A stretch of DNA of 64,000 nt from Myxococcales bacterium (GTDB lineage: Bacteria > Myxococcota_A > UBA9160 > UBA4427), in the NCBI GenBank assembly GCA_012960035.1, contig DUBZ01000086.1, forward strand, positions 18,739 through 82,738, read 5' to 3'. The notes beneath the pieces are model-generated. The model worked only from the letters and a program-made list of their open reading frames with translations. It made no database searches and was not told the origin of the DNA. Of this stretch, positions 56,485 through 64,000 are shown in pieces. Position 1 is the stretch's first letter, and each line of letters begins with the position of its first letter. The translations under genes and the position numbers were made by a program.

Positions 56485-57581
56485 GGCATTTTAACGTTGA
56501 CCGCGCCCCTGAAGGCGTCGACCGCGACGACTGGGAAAGCCACATCTGGCAGATGCAGCACCGGGTTCGCGGCGCGGAAGACCTCGCGCGCTATATCGAC
56601 CCCACCGCCGACGAACTGTCCGCGATCGAAAAGCTCGCGGAGACATTTCGCTTTGTCATCACGCCGTACTACGCGTCGCTGATGGAGCGCGACAACCCCG
56701 ACTGCCCGCTGCGGCGCCAGGTGGTCCCGGTAAGCGAAGAACTGTGGGATGGAGCGGGGCTCGCAGATCCTCTCGACGAAGTCGCCCACTCGCCTGTCAA
56801 GAACGTCATTCGGGTCTATCCCGACCGCATTGCGTTCTGCGTCAACAATGAGTGCGCGCTCTACTGCCGCTTCTGTTTGCGTAAGCGCATGGTGGGCGAG
56901 CCCGAATGGACCATGCAAAAGCGCGAACTCGGCGAGGCACTCGACTGGATCGCCCGCACCCCTGAAATCCGCGATGTCCTTCTCACCGGCGGCGATCCCC
57001 TCGTCTATACAGACGACCGCCTCGACTGGCTGATCGGTCGTCTGCGCGAGATCCCGCACGTCGAGATCGTACGCCTGGGAACCCGGCTGCCCGTGACGCT
57101 TCCGTACCGCGTCACCGACGCGCTATGCGAGATGCTCAAGCGTCATCACCCCATCTGGGTCAACACGCACTTCAATCATCCCAAAGAGATCACCCCCGCT
57201 TCGATCGCGGCTTGCGAGAAGTTGGTCAACGCCGGCATCCCCGTCGGCAACCAGACCGTGCTGCTCAAAGGCATCAACGACGACCCCGCCACGATGAAGC
57301 AGCTCAACGAAGCCTTGGTCGCGATGAGAGTTCGACCTTACTATTGCTATCAGGCGCAACTCCTTGATGGCACGGCACATTTTCGCGTACGAATCGAAGA
57401 CGGGATCGAACTGTTCCGCGAGCTGCGCGGTCGTACGAGTGGCTTCGCGATCCCGCAGTACGTGCTCGACACGCCCCATGGCAAAGTCCCGATCACGCAT
57501 CAAACCAGCCTTGGGCGCGACGGCGACGACTACGTCGTCGAGGCGTGGGACGGCGAGATTTGGCGGGAGCCAAACCCGTAA
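56481..57581 (+). CDS. KamA-type radical SAM aminomutase
   Basis: 366 residues from ATG 56481, overlapping the ligase stop (ATGA). The iron-sulfur motif is Cys125-x3-Cys129-x2-Cys132 (CALYCRFC). LLTGGDPLVYTDDRL, RLGTRLPVTLPYR and HFNHPKEIT are KamA-family blocks. The PLP lysine equivalent is Lys335 in LDTPHGKVPIT. Lysine 2,3-aminomutase uses two Asp residues (293 and 330 in the clostridial enzyme) to hold the substrate side-chain amine. Here position 330 is Asp, but the residue aligned with 293 is Gln293 (YQAQLLDG against YVCDLSLG). A substrate other than lysine is therefore likely. Confidence 0.85.
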   Translation: MRHFNVDRAPEGVDRDDWESHIWQMQHRVRGAEDLARYIDPTADELSAIEKLAETFRFVITPYYASLMERDNPDCPLRRQVVPVSEELWDGAGLADPLDEVAHSPVKNVIRVYPDRIAFCVNNECALYCRFCLRKRMVGEPEWTMQKRELGEALDWIARTPEIRDVLLTGGDPLVYTDDRLDWLIGRLREIPHVEIVRLGTRLPVTLPYRVTDALCEMLKRHHPIWVNTHFNHPKEITPASIAACEKLVNAGIPVGNQTVLLKGINDDPATMKQLNEALVAMRVRPYYCYQAQLLDGTAHFRVRIEDGIELFRELRGRTSGFAIPQYVLDTPHGKVPITHQTSLGRDGDDYVVEAWDGEIWREPNP

Positions 57582-57659
57582 CCGCACGTCTGTGCGGGTG
57601 CCATTTCGAGGTGGAAGACTTGTCGCGCAAGGTCTCGCATACTCGCGGCCGGGGGTAGG

Positions 57660-59249
57660 GTGGCGAACGATCAAAACCAAAATGGCGATTCGCGCGGCCT
57701 AGGCGAAGCCAAGGCTTCGAAGCTCGGAGCCGCGGCGCTGCTGCTCGGGGCTAGCGTCCTGCTTTCTCGCGTGATCGGTTTCTTCCGCGACATCGCGCTG
57801 GCGTACCAGGTCGGCGCCGGCGCGGAGACCGACGCCTTTTACACCGCCTTCTTCGTGCCCGACATCCTCAACTACCTGCTGGCCGGCGGGGCGCTCGCGA
57901 TCGCGTTCATCCCACTCTACAACCGGGTGCGCAGGCAAGATGGCGAAGCGGCCGGCGATGAAATGTTGTCGACTGTGCTTGGCACACTGGGTGCCCTCGT
58001 GGTGGTCGCGACATTGGCGCTTTGGTTGGCCGCGCCACAGCTCATCGCGCAGCTATTTCCCGATTTTGCGCCCGACGTTCAGGCGCTTACGGTGCGGCTC
58101 ACCCGCATCGTTCTGCCCGCTCAGATCTTCTTCGTGACGGGGGGTTTGTTGCGCGCCGTGCTGATGGCGCACGGTCGCTTCGGCGCTCAAGCGGCGGCGC
58201 CGCTTGTCTACAACGGCGCAACGATCGCAGGCGGTTTGATCACCGGGACTGTCGAAGGTTTTGCGTGGGGAGTGCTCGCGGGAGCCTTCATTGGCAACTG
58301 GTTACTTCCAATGGTCGAGATCACCCGGGTCAAGTCGCTGCGGGTTCGGATCGCTCCGTTCGATGATCATTTCCGCGCCTACCTCGTGCTCGCACTCCCG
58401 CTCATGCTGGGCGTTTCGCTGACGACTGTCGACGAGTGGTACGAGAAGTTCTTCGGTGCAAAGCTCGCGATGGGGACCGTCGCGCAGTTGGGCTTCGCGC
58501 GTAAGTTGATGATGGCGCCGGTTGCGATCGTCGGACAAGCAGTGGCGGCCGCCGCATTGCCGGTGCTTTCGCGTTACTACGCCGAGAACCGTGAAGACCA
58601 GCTAAACGATTTGCTCAACCGCGCCTTGGTGAACAGCGCGGGCCTTGCGATGCTCGCCGCCGGTGGCTTCTACGTTTTCGCGATGCCAATCGTCGAAGTC
58701 GTGTATCAGCACGGTCGCTTCGATGCTGACGCCGCGTTCGGCGTCGGGTTGCTACTCGGCATTCTAAGCCTCGCGGTGCCGGGCTGGGTCATTCAACAAA
58801 TCGGCGTGCGCGCGTTCTACGCCCGCGAAGAAATGTGGCGGCCGATGCTGCTCGGCACGGGACTCGCTCTTGCTGCCTTTCCCGCTTACTACGTGCTCGG
58901 ATATCACCTCGGCGCCGAAGGACTGGCGTGGGCGGGCGTCGGTGCGATATCGGTGAACGCGCTCGCCACCGTGGTCTGGGCGCAATCACGGTTTGGTGGA
59001 CCGAGCCTCTCGCAGTTTGCAAAAGGATTGCTGCGCTCCGGGAGCGTCACGTTGGTTGCGGCCGTGGCCGCGGGCGTAGCGGTGCAGGCCATCGAGATTC
59101 CAGGCGGTGCATGGGGACTGCTCGCAGTTGGCGGCGGGATCTATGTTGTCGTCGCTCTGGTGCTAGGCCGACTCGTTGGCGAAGCCGCGGTCTGCAACGT
59201 GATCCTCAGTCGCGTGATGAAGCGCACCGAGTCTGAGCCCGCGCCGTGA
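57660..59249 (+). CDS. murJ: Lipid II flippase MurJ
   Basis: 529 residues from GTG 57660. It has 14 or so hydrophobic segments. Typical MurJ blocks are GASVLLSRVIGFFRDIALAYQVGAGAETDAFYTAFFVPDILNYLLAGGALAIAFIPLYNR, RIVLPAQIFFVTGGLLRAVLMAHGRF and VDEWYEKFFGAKLAMGTVAQLGFARKLM. It flips the peptidoglycan precursor lipid II across the inner membrane. It starts 78 bases after the aminomutase gene; a CCGCAC-GTCT-GTGCGG hairpin (57582-57597) lies in the gap. Confidence 0.94.
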   Translation: MANDQNQNGDSRGLGEAKASKLGAAALLLGASVLLSRVIGFFRDIALAYQVGAGAETDAFYTAFFVPDILNYLLAGGALAIAFIPLYNRVRRQDGEAAGDEMLSTVLGTLGALVVVATLALWLAAPQLIAQLFPDFAPDVQALTVRLTRIVLPAQIFFVTGGLLRAVLMAHGRFGAQAAAPLVYNGATIAGGLITGTVEGFAWGVLAGAFIGNWLLPMVEITRVKSLRVRIAPFDDHFRAYLVLALPLMLGVSLTTVDEWYEKFFGAKLAMGTVAQLGFARKLMMAPVAIVGQAVAAAALPVLSRYYAENREDQLNDLLNRALVNSAGLAMLAAGGFYVFAMPIVEVVYQHGRFDADAAFGVGLLLGILSLAVPGWVIQQIGVRAFYAREEMWRPMLLGTGLALAAFPAYYVLGYHLGAEGLAWAGVGAISVNALATVVWAQSRFGGPSLSQFAKGLLRSGSVTLVAAVAAGVAVQAIEIPGGAWGLLAVGGGIYVVVALVLGRLVGEAAVCNVILSRVMKRTESEPAP

Positions 59250-62200
59250 GCCCGCGCCGCTGGGAATTTTGGATCGACCGGGGCGGAACTTTCACGGACT
59301 GCATCGGCCTGGATCTTGAAGGCGTGCTTCACACCACCAAAGTGCTGTCGAGCGACATCGCACCCCGTGAGGCGATCCGTCAGCTCCTGGAGCGTACCGG
59401 CACCATCGCTGCGGGCGATCCGTTGCCCCAATGCTTGGTGAAGCTGGGGTCCACGGTTGCGACCAATGCGCTGCTCGAACGGCGCGGCGCTCCGACACTG
59501 CTCGTCGCAGATCGCGGTCTTGGCGATGTGGTTCGCATCGGCACCCAAGAACGTCCGCACCTGTTCGAGTTGGACATCGATCTCCCCGCGCCGCTCCACA
59601 CTCGCACTCTCGAAGTCGGTGGGCGGGTGAGCAAGGGCGGAGTTGTTCTCGACGCTCTCGACGAAGTCGAAACGCTTCGCGGGTTCGAACAGGCGCGCTT
59701 GGATGGCGCGACCTCCGCCGCGATCGTGATGATTCATTCGTACGCCCACCCGGAAACCGAATCGCGCTTGCGCGAACTCGCCGAGCAAGCGGGCTTTGAG
59801 TTCGCCGTTGCGTCCCACGAAGTGGCGCGTGAACTAGGTTTGCTCGCCCGGGGCGAAACGACCGTGGCCGACGCGTATTTGACCCCGCTGTTGCGGCGCC
59901 ACGTGGACGACCTCGCTGCCGCGCTTCCCGGTTCGCAGCTCCGTTTTATGCAGTCGTCGGGTGGGCTCACGGACGCGGTGCGATTCCGCGGACCGAACGC
60001 GCTGCTCAGTGGTCCGGCCGGGGGTGTCGTGGCCGCGGCCAAAGTGGCGGCCGACGCAGGCTTTCGTCGCGCGATCGCGTTCGACATGGGGGGCACGTCC
60101 TCGGACGTCTCTCTGATCGAAGACGGCGAAGTAGACCGCTCCTTCGAGACCGTGATCGGAGGCATCCGCGTCAAGGCACCGATGATGCGCATTCATACCG
60201 TGGCGGCAGGGGGAGGATCACTCTGCCAGTTTGACGGGGAGAGTCTGAGTGTCGGGCCCGAAAGCGCGGGCGCTTGGCCGGGACCGCTCTGTTACGGACG
60301 TGCGGGTGACAGTGGAAAGAGCGCGGCGAGTGAGCTGGCGCTCACCGACGTAAACTTCGCCCTGGGTCGCGTTCAACCCGATCGCTTTCCGTTCGCCCTC
60401 AACGAGGCGCCGGTAAGCCAAGCTCTGGATCGACAGCGCGAACTCTTCGAAAAGGCCGGGGTGCCCCGCAGTGCAGACGAGATCGCGTCGGGCTACATCG
60501 AAGTCGCGAACGCCAGCATGGCCCAGGCGATCGCCCAGGTTTCCGTTGTCAGGGGCGTCGACCCCCGCGACCACGCGCTCGTCGGCTTCGGGGGCGCCGC
60601 AGGCCAACACGTCTGTGCAATCGCGCGGTTACTGGAACTTCCGAGAGTCATTCTTCACCCCTTGGCGGGGCTTCTTTCGGCGTACGGGATCGGGCTTTGC
60701 GAAGCGACATGGGACGGACAGCGAGACGCCGGGCGCGCGCCACTGCCGAGTGATGGCGCGCCGGTCGCGTCTTCGACCACCGCACTCTTCGATGAACTCG
60801 AAGCGACTGGCCGCGCAACACTTGAAGCCGAGGGCGAGAACGCGGCGTTGATTCGGGCCGAGCGCTGGCTCGATCTCCGCTACGCCGGGACCGACGTACC
60901 GCTGTCTTTGCGTGAATCCGAACCGGGGGCGCCTGCAGCAGATTGGCGAGCGGCATTTTCCCGCGAGCATTTGCGACGCTTCGGGTATGAACGCGCGGGC
61001 CACGCGATCGAAGTTGTGACCGCGCGCGTGAGGTTGGCTTCGCCTGCCCAGGGCGGAGCGCTCGCTGAACAACCTGAGTCGGAGGCCAAAACGACGCCCG
61101 AAGTCATTCGCGAAGAGTCGGTCTACTTCGCTGGGTTCGGACGCGTCCCGACCCCGATCTTGAACCGAGAATCCCTTGGCCTAGGAGCAGAAATCCAAGG
61201 GCCGGCACTGATCCTCGAAGACGCTGGCACCGTCGTGCTCGAACCCGGTTTCAATGCGCGGGTCGGCGCCAGCGGAGTCCTTGAACTTTGGCAGCCTGAA
61301 AGCGGGGTCGAACGCGTGAGCGAAGTTGCCGCCGTCGACTGGGAACGCGTCGACCCGGTGCGTCTCGAAGTCTTCGGGAACCGCTTCATGTCTATCGCCG
61401 AACAGATGGGCGCATCGCTACGCAACACCGCGGTTTCGACGAACATCAAAGAGCGCCTCGACTACTCATGCGCGGTCTTCGACAAAGACGGGGGGCTCGT
61501 CGCAAACGCGCCCCACATCCCGGTTCATCTCGGCGCGATGGGCGAAACAGTGCGTGCGGTTCGCGTGAAATTCCCCGACCTCGAAGACGGCGAGGTGGTG
61601 GTGACCAACGATCCGTTCGAGGGCGGTTCGCACCTGCCCGACATCACGGTTGTCACACCGGTCTTTTTAGGCGACACCGAATCGAGTGGTTCTCACTTCT
61701 ACGTCGCGAGCCGGGGCCACCACGCCGACGTAGGCGGAACAACACCGGGTTCGATGCCGCCCGATTCGCAGACCCTCGAGGAAGAGGGCGTTGTGTTGAA
61801 TGCATTTCGTCTCGTGTCGCGTGGAGTGTTCGACGAGACCGGCCTGCGCGAAAGACTCGCGGGAGCGCGGTATCCGGCGCGCCGGCCGGACGACAATGTC
61901 GCCGACCTCGAGGCCATGGTGGCGGCCAATCGTGCCGGCGCGCGATTGCTCGCGCGCTTTGTCGCCGAGCAAGGCTACGAAGGCGTGGCGACGACGATGG
62001 GGCAGCTCCAACACGCGGCAGGACGCAGGGTCGCGCGGGAAATTGGCAAGCTCGCAGACGGCGAACATCGCTTTGCCGACCGCCTCGACGACGGGACCGA
62101 GATCAAGGTTTGCCTCACGGTGCGCGGCGAGGGCATGACAATCGACTTTGCAGGTACGGCATCGGCGATGCGCGGCAACCTGAACGCGCCACGGGCGGTC

Positions 62201-62890
62201 GTCCATGCCGCGGTGATTTACGTGCTTCGCTCGTTGGTCGCCGAACGCATTCCCCTAAACGGGGGGTGCCTCGATCCGGTCGAAATCCTGATTCCACCGG
62301 GTTCTTTGCTTGACCCGCCTCAGGGCGCAGCGGTGGTCGCCGGCAACGTCGAGACGTCGCAACGCGTGGTCGACGTGCTGCTCGGAGCGCTGGGGATCGC
62401 TGCCGCGAGCCAGGGCACCATGAACAACGTGACGTTCGGCGACGAGAGCTTCGGCTACTACGAAACGATCGGCGGCGGCGCGGGCGCAGGGCCGGGCTTC
62501 GATGGCGCGTCCGCGGTTCACACCCACATGACCAACACCCGGATCACCGACCCCGAAGTGTTGGAAGACCGCTACCCGGTAAGGCTCGTGCGCTTTGCGG
62601 TGCGCGAAGGGTCCGGTGGCGCAGGTAAATTCGTCGGCGGGTGCGGGATCGAACGCTGTTACGAATTCACGGCCCCGCTTCGCTTCACGCTGCTGACCGA
62701 GCGTAGATTGAACGCGCCCTACGGACAGGCGGGCGGAGCGCCGGGCAAGAAGGGGCGCAACACATGGCTTCGCGCCAACGGTGAAGTCGAAGAACTTCCC
62801 GCGCGTTGTTCGATCGACGTCGCACCTGGCGACCAATTGAGAATCGAAACACCCGGTGGCGGTGGCTTCGGAGAACCCGAAGCGAGTTGA
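59246..62890 (+). CDS. oplAH: 5-oxoprolinase (hydantoinase A/B fusion)
   Basis: 1214 residues, a full-length fused enzyme. HyuA part: [14 protein letters not shown] (phosphate loop, residues ~8-21), [34 protein letters not shown]. HyuB part begins near residue 690 ([44 protein letters not shown]) and has [22 protein letters not shown] and [35 protein letters not shown]. It hydrolyses 5-oxoproline to glutamate with ATP. The start overlaps the murJ stop (GTGA at 59246). Confidence 0.95.
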   Translation: MSPRRWEFWIDRGGTFTDCIGLDLEGVLHTTKVLSSDIAPREAIRQLLERTGTIAAGDPLPQCLVKLGSTVATNALLERRGAPTLLVADRGLGDVVRIGTQERPHLFELDIDLPAPLHTRTLEVGGRVSKGGVVLDALDEVETLRGFEQARLDGATSAAIVMIHSYAHPETESRLRELAEQAGFEFAVASHEVARELGLLARGETTVADAYLTPLLRRHVDDLAAALPGSQLRFMQSSGGLTDAVRFRGPNALLSGPAGGVVAAAKVAADAGFRRAIAFDMGGTSSDVSLIEDGEVDRSFETVIGGIRVKAPMMRIHTVAAGGGSLCQFDGESLSVGPESAGAWPGPLCYGRAGDSGKSAASELALTDVNFALGRVQPDRFPFALNEAPVSQALDRQRELFEKAGVPRSADEIASGYIEVANASMAQAIAQVSVVRGVDPRDHALVGFGGAAGQHVCAIARLLELPRVILHPLAGLLSAYGIGLCEATWDGQRDAGRAPLPSDGAPVASSTTALFDELEATGRATLEAEGENAALIRAERWLDLRYAGTDVPLSLRESEPGAPAADWRAAFSREHLRRFGYERAGHAIEVVTARVRLASPAQGGALAEQPESEAKTTPEVIREESVYFAGFGRVPTPILNRESLGLGAEIQGPALILEDAGTVVLEPGFNARVGASGVLELWQPESGVERVSEVAAVDWERVDPVRLEVFGNRFMSIAEQMGASLRNTAVSTNIKERLDYSCAVFDKDGGLVANAPHIPVHLGAMGETVRAVRVKFPDLEDGEVVVTNDPFEGGSHLPDITVVTPVFLGDTESSGSHFYVASRGHHADVGGTTPGSMPPDSQTLEEEGVVLNAFRLVSRGVFDETGLRERLAGARYPARRPDDNVADLEAMVAANRAGARLLARFVAEQGYEGVATTMGQLQHAAGRRVAREIGKLADGEHRFADRLDDGTEIKVCLTVRGEGMTIDFAGTASAMRGNLNAPRAVVHAAVIYVLRSLVAERIPLNGGCLDPVEILIPPGSLLDPPQGAAVVAGNVETSQRVVDVLLGALGIAAASQGTMNNVTFGDESFGYYETIGGGAGAGPGFDGASAVHTHMTNTRITDPEVLEDRYPVRLVRFAVREGSGGAGKFVGGCGIERCYEFTAPLRFTLLTERRLNAPYGQAGGAPGKKGRNTWLRANGEVEELPARCSIDVAPGDQLRIETPGGGGFGEPEAS

Positions 62891-62970
62891 TCGCTCGTTT
62901 GCTTTGCACCGGGTGCGAGAAAAAATGCAGCACTCTTGCCTGTAATCTCCCGGCATCCTAAGGTCCGCCC

Positions 62971-63046
62971 GGGCGCGTAGCTCAATCGGCAGAGCAAGTG
63001 GCTCTTAACCACTAGGTTCGGGGTTCGATTCCCCGCGCGCTCACCA
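62971..63046 (+). tRNA. tRNA-Lys (CTT)
   Basis: A 76-base cloverleaf: acceptor GGGCGCG pairs with CGCGCTC (one G-U), D arm GCTCAATCGGCAGAGC, anticodon stem AGTGG/CCACT with loop CTCTTAA (anticodon CTT at 63004-63006), T arm CGGGGTTCGATTCCCCG. The discriminator A and CCA are encoded. A possible promoter upstream is TTGCCT (62936-62941), a 17-base gap and TAAGGT (62959-62964). Confidence 0.96.
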
Positions 63047-63337
63047 TTCACCTTTTCCATTAAGACAGACGCTTTTCACAAAGAGATGCCGCAGGCGCTT
63101 TCCTCATTTCGGCGTGCTGTCTATAAGCGGCACGCTCCGGGCGCCGGTCTTAGTGTGAACCACCTTGTTAACCGCAGGCACTCTGCCGAGCTGCGGGATT
63201 TGCGATGAGGAGTTGGTTTTCGTCGCGATGTGCGAGCGACGATCGGCTTCGTGGCGTCGCTGCGAAAACGGTTGGATCCGATCATTGAGTTTTTGGAGCG
63301 GATGCGCCGGGCGGTGCTTGAGCTAAGTTGCGAGCGG

Positions 63338-63422
63338 GCCGGGATGGCGGAATTGGTAGACGCAGTGGCCTTAGGAGCCACCGCCGCGAGGCGTGCAGGT
63401 TCGAGTCCTGTTCCCGGTACCA
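63338..63422 (+). tRNA. tRNA-Leu (TAG)
   Basis: An 85-base class II tRNA. Acceptor GCCGGGA pairs with TCCCGGT. The anticodon stem GTGGC/GCCAC has loop CTTAGGA, with anticodon TAG at 63372-63374. A variable arm and the T arm GCAGGTTCGAGTCCTGT follow, and CCA is encoded. Confidence 0.95.
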
Positions 63423-63448
63423 TATCGAGCTGCGTGCATGTCGTGCTC

Positions 63449-64000
63449 TTATTGACGACCCAGCCGCGCTGCCGTCGCGAGTTCATTCGCGGCTGCGCTC
63501 GGGTCGTCAGAGAGAAACTCGTCTCCTTTTTGAGGCCAGTCGCCCGACATGCCCAAGCGGCTTGAATCCCGGGACGACGCGTAGCGGTTAGAGCCGCGAC
63601 GCATGCGTCGACGCCGAGCTTGGCTGAGGAGATGTTGTCGCCTTGATCGTTGAGGGCGGTGTTCGCTCCAACCTTCGGCGTTGCGAACCTGTGAACCCGC
63701 GAGGTCGTGCTCAACATCGGGGTTGAACCAACCAATGACGACCTGAGTTCCCAAATAGAACCGAAGCGACGGGTCTTCATCGTTTGCCGCGATTACGAGA
63801 TCTTCGGGGTGCTCGTAATTGGCAGTGATGTACGCGACGACTTGATCAAGCGGGCCTTCGATGGGCGATCCCGTTTCGGTGAGGCGTCCGCTGAACTCGG
63901 GGAACCGAATGAAGGCCGCCGCGAGGAACTCGTATCGCAATAGACCCTTGATGAGGCCGAGTCGTTTGTACCTGGACTCATTCTTTGGCGTCGTGTCGTC
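63449..64000 (-). CDS. C-terminal part of a probable membrane glycosyltransferase (truncated by window edge)
   Basis: The frame is open to the window end, so the start lies outside. About 60 residues in the middle (FIRFPEFSGRL, PIEGPLDQVVAYITANYEHPEDLVIAANDEDPSLRFYLGTQVVIGWF) resemble the extracytoplasmic end of polyprenyl-phosphate mannosyl/arabinosyltransferase-like proteins. The final ~85 residues are Arg- and Ser-rich and may be out of frame or not real. The true stop could lie nearer 63700 if an indel is present. Confidence in identity is low. Confidence 0.4.
   Translation of the reverse strand, partial: DDTTPKNESRYKRLGLIKGLLRYEFLAAAFIRFPEFSGRLTETGSPIEGPLDQVVAYITANYEHPEDLVIAANDEDPSLRFYLGTQVVIGWFNPDVEHDLAGSQVRNAEGWSEHRPQRSRRQHLLSQARRRRMRRGSNRYASSRDSSRLGMSGDWPQKGDEFLSDDPSAAANELATAARLGRQ

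Noticed and set aside
62719..63060. Minus-strand frame antisense to tRNA-Lys (with NRTPNLVVKSHLLCRLSYAP)
   Set aside because: This is a known false protein produced by translating the complement of a tRNA gene.
63121..63780. 219-codon minus-strand frame including GTGLEPARLAAVAPKATAST
   Set aside because: The recognisable stretch is the antisense of tRNA-Leu; the rest has no protein-like pattern.
1..64000. CRISPR array, prophage, insertion sequence or rRNA operon
   Set aside because: No regularly spaced repeats, integrase, transposase, terminal inverted repeats or rRNA-like segments were seen.

Overview
The window looks like a chromosomal segment of a GC-rich Gram-negative bacterium. Genes are dense and mostly housekeeping. 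The omega subunit, the alaC-like/hom/thrC block, a PilT-type ATPase, a TraR/DksA zinc-finger protein and SlyX point to a deltaproteobacterial or Myxococcota-like lineage. An F420-type LLM oxidoreductase, a Ddn-like protein, a long actinobacterial-style LeuA and an AURKAIP1/COX24-type micro-protein are features often seen in actinobacteria and some deep delta lineages. I cannot name the species. No phage, insertion sequence, CRISPR array or rRNA is visible.

Layout. 0-5.4 kb: the end of a dTDP-4-dehydrorhamnose reductase gene, then lepA, lepB, an LLM oxidoreductase and an esterase, with a Ddn-like gene facing them. 5.5-15.8 kb: a pyrimidine operon, pyrR-pyrB-pyrC-carA-carB, followed by recG. 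It has a clear promoter, and a PyrR-type RNA hairpin covers the pyrR ribosome binding site. 15.9-20.4 kb: an enoyl-CoA hydratase, an MFS exporter, and leuA behind a long attenuator-like leader. 20.4-30.7 kb: a frameshifted SGNH-hydrolase gene, small zinc and iron-sulfur-like proteins, an ABC-F ATPase, slyX, a PLP enzyme, a zinc-finger plus histone-fold protein, an APC permease and an aminotransferase. 30.7-34.1 kb: hom-thrC and ribE. 34.2-43.5 kb: a tandem HtrA-like protease resembling Nma111/DEG7, mgtE, an HPr-kinase-like protein without a P-loop, khpA, a TPR protein, a 30-residue basic protein, a gene-poor stretch of about 1.2 kb, a lysine-repeat protein and rpoZ. 43.6-55.3 kb: a sensor kinase lacking its phospho-acceptor histidine, pilT, envelope proteins, a cell-wall amidase, rph-rdgB, an NhaC antiporter, a phosphatase, cstA and a VanZ-family gene. 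55.4-64 kb: an ATP-grasp ligase and a KamA-type radical SAM aminomutase that overlap by 4 bases, then murJ, 5-oxoprolinase, tRNA-Lys(CTT), tRNA-Leu(TAG) and the truncated end of a probable membrane glycosyltransferase.

Functional themes. Pyrimidine synthesis is complete up to dihydroorotate and carbamoyl phosphate and appears to be repressed through translation. Leucine synthesis appears to be controlled by ribosome-mediated attenuation. Aspartate-family amino acid genes are grouped.

Best candidates for new biology: (1) the ATP-grasp/KamA pair, whose aminomutase lacks one of the two acidic residues that bind lysine in lysine 2,3-aminomutase; (2) the zinc-finger/histone-fold protein; (3) the leuA leader, with 9 leucine codons out of 15 in a frame that has no start codon; (4) the kinase and HPrK-like proteins that lack key catalytic motifs; (5) a 30-base repeat that begins exactly at the stop codons of two unrelated transporter genes. 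All calls rest on reading the sequence and on family knowledge; no database search was run.
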